Positions 60,529-64,000 of a stretch of 64,000 bases of DNA are shown piece by piece. Position 1 is the stretch's first letter. Every line of letters begins with the position of its first letter. Origin of the DNA: Devosia sp. ZB163 (GTDB lineage: Bacteria > Pseudomonadota > Alphaproteobacteria > Rhizobiales > Devosiaceae); NCBI RefSeq assembly GCF_028613635.1, contig NZ_JAQRMY010000004.1, positions 205,643 through 269,642 of the forward strand. The letters run 5' to 3'. The notes under the pieces are model-generated. The model was not told the DNA's origin, did no database searches, and saw nothing but the letters and a program-made list of their open reading frames with translations. A program made the position numbers and the translations under genes.

Positions 60529-61971
60529 GTGCCCTTTCCACTTACAGAACTGCTCAAGGGAACCGGTGCTGCTACCGTTCCCGCCCTCGAAGTCGAAGGC
60601 ATCAATTCCGACAGCCGGGCCATAGGGCCGGGAGAGGCGTTCTATGCGCTTCCCGGAACGCGCGTCCATGGCGACAGCTTTGCGGCCCAGGCCGTGGGGC
60701 GGGGCGCCAGCGTGATGATCACGGACCGCAAGCCTGACAGTTCGCCCGGCGTGCCGGTAGTGATCGTCGAAGACGTCCGCGCCGCCTATGCCCAAGCCGC
60801 AGCGCGCCAGTTCGCGCCGCAGCCGCAGACCATGGTGGGCGTCACCGGCACCAACGGCAAATCCTCGATCGTGTCGTTCGTGCGCCAGATCTGGGCGGCT
60901 TGCGGCATCGAGGCGGCCAGCATGGGCACTGTGGGTGTCGAGACCAAGGACGGTATCCGGCCGCGCGAGCTGACGACGTCCGATGCGCTGTCGCTGCACC
61001 GTGACCTCGGCGAGCTCAAGGCCGAGGGTGTCGACCACGTCGCCATGGAAGTTTCGAGCCAGGGGCTGGACCAGCGCCGTGCCGACGGCATCCGCTTCAA
61101 CGCGGTGGCGTTCAGCAACCTCAGCCGCGACCATCTCGACTATCACCTCGATATGGAGACCTATCGCGAGGCGAAGCTGCGGCTGTTCAAGGACCTGATC
61201 GCGGATGGCGGGGCGGCTGTGGTCAATGCCGACGATCCCGAGCACATGCCGTTCATGTTCGCCGCGCTTGATCGTGGCGCGACCTTGCTGACCGTCGGCA
61301 GGGAAGGCGCCTATCTCGAGCTCACCGACATCCGCAACGAGGGTTACGGCCAGCGCGTCACCGGGCGTATGGTCGGGGAGCCCGTCAGCTTCCTGCTGCC
61401 GCTTACCGGCGCGTTCCAGGTCAGCAACGCCGCGGTCGCGCTGGCGCTCGCTGTCACGACCGGAGCACCGGCGGACAAGGCCGTGAAGGCGCTCGAGCAT
61501 CTCAAGGGCGCCAAGGGGCGCCTTGAGTTGGTCGCCGAGCACAACGGGGCGGCCATTTTCGTCGACTATGCGCACAAGCCGGTTGCGCTGGAGACGGCGC
61601 TCGAGGCGCTGAGGCCCTATGTCAGCAACAAGCTGAAGGTCGTGTTCGGCGCGGGCGGTGATCGCGACCAGGGCAAGCGTCCGATGATGGGTGATGCCGC
61701 CAACAGGCTGGCCGACGACCTCATTGTCACCGACGACAATCCGCGTGCCGAGGATGCCGCGACGATCCGCAACCACATCCTGATCGCGACATCCAACGCC
61801 CGCGAGATCGGTGACCGCCGCTTGGCCATCGAGACCGCGATCAAGGAACTTCAGCCCGGCGACGTGCTGCTGATTGCGGGCAAGGGCCACGAGGACTATC
61901 AGATCATCGGCACCACCAAGCACCACTTCTCGGACCACGAGGTGGTGCTGGAGACGCTGAAAGGACTCTAG
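60529..61971 (+). CDS. murE: UDP-MurNAc-tripeptide synthetase MurE
   Basis: 480 residues from the GTG at 60529, 19 bp after ftsI. Adds meso-diaminopimelate to UDP-MurNAc-L-Ala-D-Glu. ATP motif GVTGTNGKSSIVSF, and the DDNPRAED segment that marks meso-DAP-adding enzymes. A TTG at 60487, inside the ftsI end, would add 14 residues and is also possible. Confidence 0.93.
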   Translation: MPFPLTELLKGTGAATVPALEVEGINSDSRAIGPGEAFYALPGTRVHGDSFAAQAVGRGASVMITDRKPDSSPGVPVVIVEDVRAAYAQAAARQFAPQPQTMVGVTGTNGKSSIVSFVRQIWAACGIEAASMGTVGVETKDGIRPRELTTSDALSLHRDLGELKAEGVDHVAMEVSSQGLDQRRADGIRFNAVAFSNLSRDHLDYHLDMETYREAKLRLFKDLIADGGAAVVNADDPEHMPFMFAALDRGATLLTVGREGAYLELTDIRNEGYGQRVTGRMVGEPVSFLLPLTGAFQVSNAAVALALAVTTGAPADKAVKALEHLKGAKGRLELVAEHNGAAIFVDYAHKPVALETALEALRPYVSNKLKVVFGAGGDRDQGKRPMMGDAANRLADDLIVTDDNPRAEDAATIRNHILIATSNAREIGDRRLAIETAIKELQPGDVLLIAGKGHEDYQIIGTTKHHFSDHEVVLETLKGL

Positions 61972-61974
61972 CCC

Positions 61975-63399
61975 ATGCGACCTCTCTGGACCGTCGCCGA
62001 GGTCGTCAAAGCCACCGGCGGCCACCCGGAGGGGCTGTCGGACGGCCCGATCTCCTCGATCTCCATCGACTCGCGCGAGATCGCGCATGAAGCGCTGTTC
62101 GTCGCCATCAAGGGCGAGGTGCATGACGGGCACGACTTTGTCGGCAAGGCGCTGGAGGCCGGTGCCTCGGCAGCGCTGGTGTCCGAGGATCACTTCAAGG
62201 CGCATGGCGGCAAGCAGGTCATCGTTGTCCCCGATACGCTGAAGGCTCTCGAGGCGCTGGGCATTGCGGCGCGCGCCCGCAACCGCGGCCAGATCATCGC
62301 CGTGACCGGCAGCGCCGGAAAGACCTCGACCAAGGAGGCTATCCGGACGGTGCTCGCCGCCTTCGGCGAGACGCACTATTCGATCAAGAGCTTCAACAAT
62401 CACTGGGGCGTGCCCCTGATGCTGGCGCGCTTGCCGCGTGAGGCGCAGTTCGGCGTGTTCGAGGTCGGCATGAACCATGCAGGCGAGATCACGCCGCTGG
62501 TGAAAATGGTCCGTCCGCACATCGCGGTCATCACCACGGTGGCGGCGGCGCATCTCGAGTTCTTCAACTCGGTTGCCGAAATTGCCGAGGCAAAAGCCGA
62601 GATATTCCTCGGGCTGGAGCCGGGGGGGACGGCCGTGCTCAACGGCGACCATGAGTACCTGCACATCCTCTTCGCTCAAGCGCGTGCCGCGGGCGTGTCG
62701 AACGTGGTGATCTACGGGTACGACGAGAGCGCCGACTGGCATATAGACCAGGTCGGCAGTTCGGGTACTTCGACGACTGCCGACGTGTCGCATGAGGGCG
62801 AGACCTATCATCTGAACCTGCAGGTACCCGGGCGGCACATGGTGGCCAATGCCGTGGCGGCGTTGGTTGTGGCGCAGATCTCGGGCGAGGGCACCAAACC
62901 GGCTATTGCTGCGCTCGCCAAGTTCGGCGCGCCGGAGGGCCGGGGGCTGACGCTCAGGCTCGGGCCGGAGAAGAAGCCGCTGCTCCTCGTGGACGAAAGC
63001 TACAATGCCAACGTCGCCTCAATGACGGCGGCGATGGACCTCTATGCCGGCGTGACGCCGCCCGACGGCCGCAAGCTGCTGGTGCTGGGCGACATGCTGG
63101 AAATGGGGCCGCAGGGGCCGGTGCTGCATGCCGGACTGGCCGGCGCGGTGCTGAATACCGGTGCGGCCGAGGTCTTCCTCGTCGGCGAGGCCATGCGGTC
63201 GTTGGCGGATGAGCTGCGCCGCAAGGCCGAGAGTGATCGGGATGCCCCGGCCGTGACCCACATGACAACCGCCGAGGAGATCGCGGATACGGTTCTGTCG
63301 GCGCTTGCCTACGGCGACGCAGTTATGGTCAAAGGGTCCAAAGGCGTCCGCCTGTCACCTTTGGTGCAGAAGATCCGCGAGCGCTTCCAGAACGCCTAA
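61975..63399 (+). CDS. murF: UDP-MurNAc-tripeptide:D-Ala-D-Ala ligase MurF
   Basis: 474 residues. ATP motif [24 protein letters not shown], and [11 protein letters not shown] in the C-terminal part. Completes the pentapeptide. Starts 3 bp after murE. Confidence 0.95.
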   Translation: MRPLWTVAEVVKATGGHPEGLSDGPISSISIDSREIAHEALFVAIKGEVHDGHDFVGKALEAGASAALVSEDHFKAHGGKQVIVVPDTLKALEALGIAARARNRGQIIAVTGSAGKTSTKEAIRTVLAAFGETHYSIKSFNNHWGVPLMLARLPREAQFGVFEVGMNHAGEITPLVKMVRPHIAVITTVAAAHLEFFNSVAEIAEAKAEIFLGLEPGGTAVLNGDHEYLHILFAQARAAGVSNVVIYGYDESADWHIDQVGSSGTSTTADVSHEGETYHLNLQVPGRHMVANAVAALVVAQISGEGTKPAIAALAKFGAPEGRGLTLRLGPEKKPLLLVDESYNANVASMTAAMDLYAGVTPPDGRKLLVLGDMLEMGPQGPVLHAGLAGAVLNTGAAEVFLVGEAMRSLADELRRKAESDRDAPAVTHMTTAEEIADTVLSALAYGDAVMVKGSKGVRLSPLVQKIRERFQNA

Positions 63400-63424
63400 G
63401 GGCGACGGGTGGGACACCGAGAGC

Positions 63425-64000
63425 ATGCTGTATTTCCTCGGGCAGTTGGGCGATAGCCTCGCCGCCTTCAACGTGTTCCGCTACATCACCTTCCGCACTG
63501 CGGGCGCGGTGATGACGTCCCTGTTCTTCGTCTTCCTCTTCGGCCCCAGCATGATCGCGGGCCTGCGAATCCGTCAGGGCAAGGGGCAGCCGATCCGCGA
63601 GGATGGTCCGCAGGGGCACCTGCTGACCAAGAAGGGCACGCCGACCATGGGCGGGCTCATGATCCTCGCCGGTGCGGTGATCTCGATCCTGCTGTGGTCC
63701 AACCTGAGCAACGTCTACGTCTGGGCCGTGCTGTTCGTGACGATTTCGTTCGGCGCCATCGGCTTTTACGACGATTACCTCAAGGTCACGAAGATGTCCC
63801 ACAAGGGCTTCTCCGGGAAGCAGAGGTTGATCATCGAGGGCATTGTCGCGCTGATCGCGGCCTTTGTGATGGCATCGGTGACCGATCCGACCATCGCCAC
63901 GCAGTTGATGTTCCCGTTCATCAAGGGTTCCGGCCTGCCGCTCTGGTACTTCTTCTATTTCTTCGCCGCCTTCATCATCGTGGGCGCCGGCAACTCGGTG
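63425..64000 (+). CDS. mraY: phospho-MurNAc-pentapeptide transferase MraY, 5' part
   Basis: 192 residues up to the window end; the rest is missing. Start [29 protein letters not shown]-like [10 protein letters not shown] and the catalytic Asp motif FYDDYLKV are typical. Integral membrane enzyme that makes lipid I. Frame stays open to the last base. Confidence 0.96.
   Translation, partial: MLYFLGQLGDSLAAFNVFRYITFRTAGAVMTSLFFVFLFGPSMIAGLRIRQGKGQPIREDGPQGHLLTKKGTPTMGGLMILAGAVISILLWSNLSNVYVWAVLFVTISFGAIGFYDDYLKVTKMSHKGFSGKQRLIIEGIVALIAAFVMASVTDPTIATQLMFPFIKGSGLPLWYFFYFFAAFIIVGAGNSV

Noticed and set aside
60382..62838. 818-codon minus-strand frame across murE and murF
   Set aside because: Antisense of two certain genes; no domain recognised.

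Overview
This 64 kb window is a G+C-rich, gene-dense piece of a bacterial chromosome. The sequence points to an alphaproteobacterium of the order Hyphomicrobiales: a urtABCDE urea transporter runs directly into urease genes, acdS lies divergent from an Lrp-type regulator (acdR), there is an ArsR-methyltransferase regulator in front of metF, a class A RNase P RNA, and DUF29, DUF2336, DUF2934 and Host_attach proteins. A Devosia-like genus is my best guess, but that is inference. I see no tRNA or rRNA gene, IS element, phage, integrase or CRISPR array; the only structural RNA recognised is rnpB.

Layout. 1-2.7 kb: tail of a Pro/Gln-rich protein, a CNNM/CorC membrane protein, an acetyltransferase and a small secreted protein. 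2.8-19.7 kb: urea utilisation, almost all on the minus strand. urtABCDE is followed by ureD-ureA-(small ORF)-ureB, then, after foreign genes, ureC, and after six more genes ureE-ureF-(membrane protein)-ureG. A consensus sigma-54 promoter precedes urtA. 20-26 kb: a secreted protein and an RND efflux pump with its adaptor. 26-30 kb: ankyrin protein, GlxA-type regulator coupled to an isochorismatase-family hydrolase, a choloylglycine-hydrolase-family protein and a DUF2934 protein. 30-36 kb: FdhF/YdeP-like oxidoreductase coupled to a DUF2461 protein, acdS/acdR and a TolB-like propeller protein. 36-42 kb: ettA, an ADP-ribosylglycohydrolase, argG, tam, a gene broken by an amber codon, and an alpha/beta hydrolase. 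42-51 kb: GlxA regulator/rhodanese pair, Host_attach protein with an FNR/FixK box, rarD, MOSC protein, oxyR/katG, a DUF2336 protein and an ArsR-SRPBCC pair. 51-57 kb: sahR-like regulator and metF, a TerB/DnaJ protein, rnpB and a three-gene cassette. 57.4-64 kb: start of the division/cell-wall cluster rsmH-ftsL-ftsI-murE-murF-mraY (cut by the window end), without mraZ directly in front.

Working together: urt imports urea, ure hydrolyses it to ammonia, and the sigma-54 promoter ties uptake to nitrogen limitation. AcdS is a second ammonia-releasing enzyme.

The most unusual feature is a family of G/C-rich palindromic repeats scattered between genes. In at least two cases (ureF, ureD), and possibly in urtB, they are read in frame as part of a protein.
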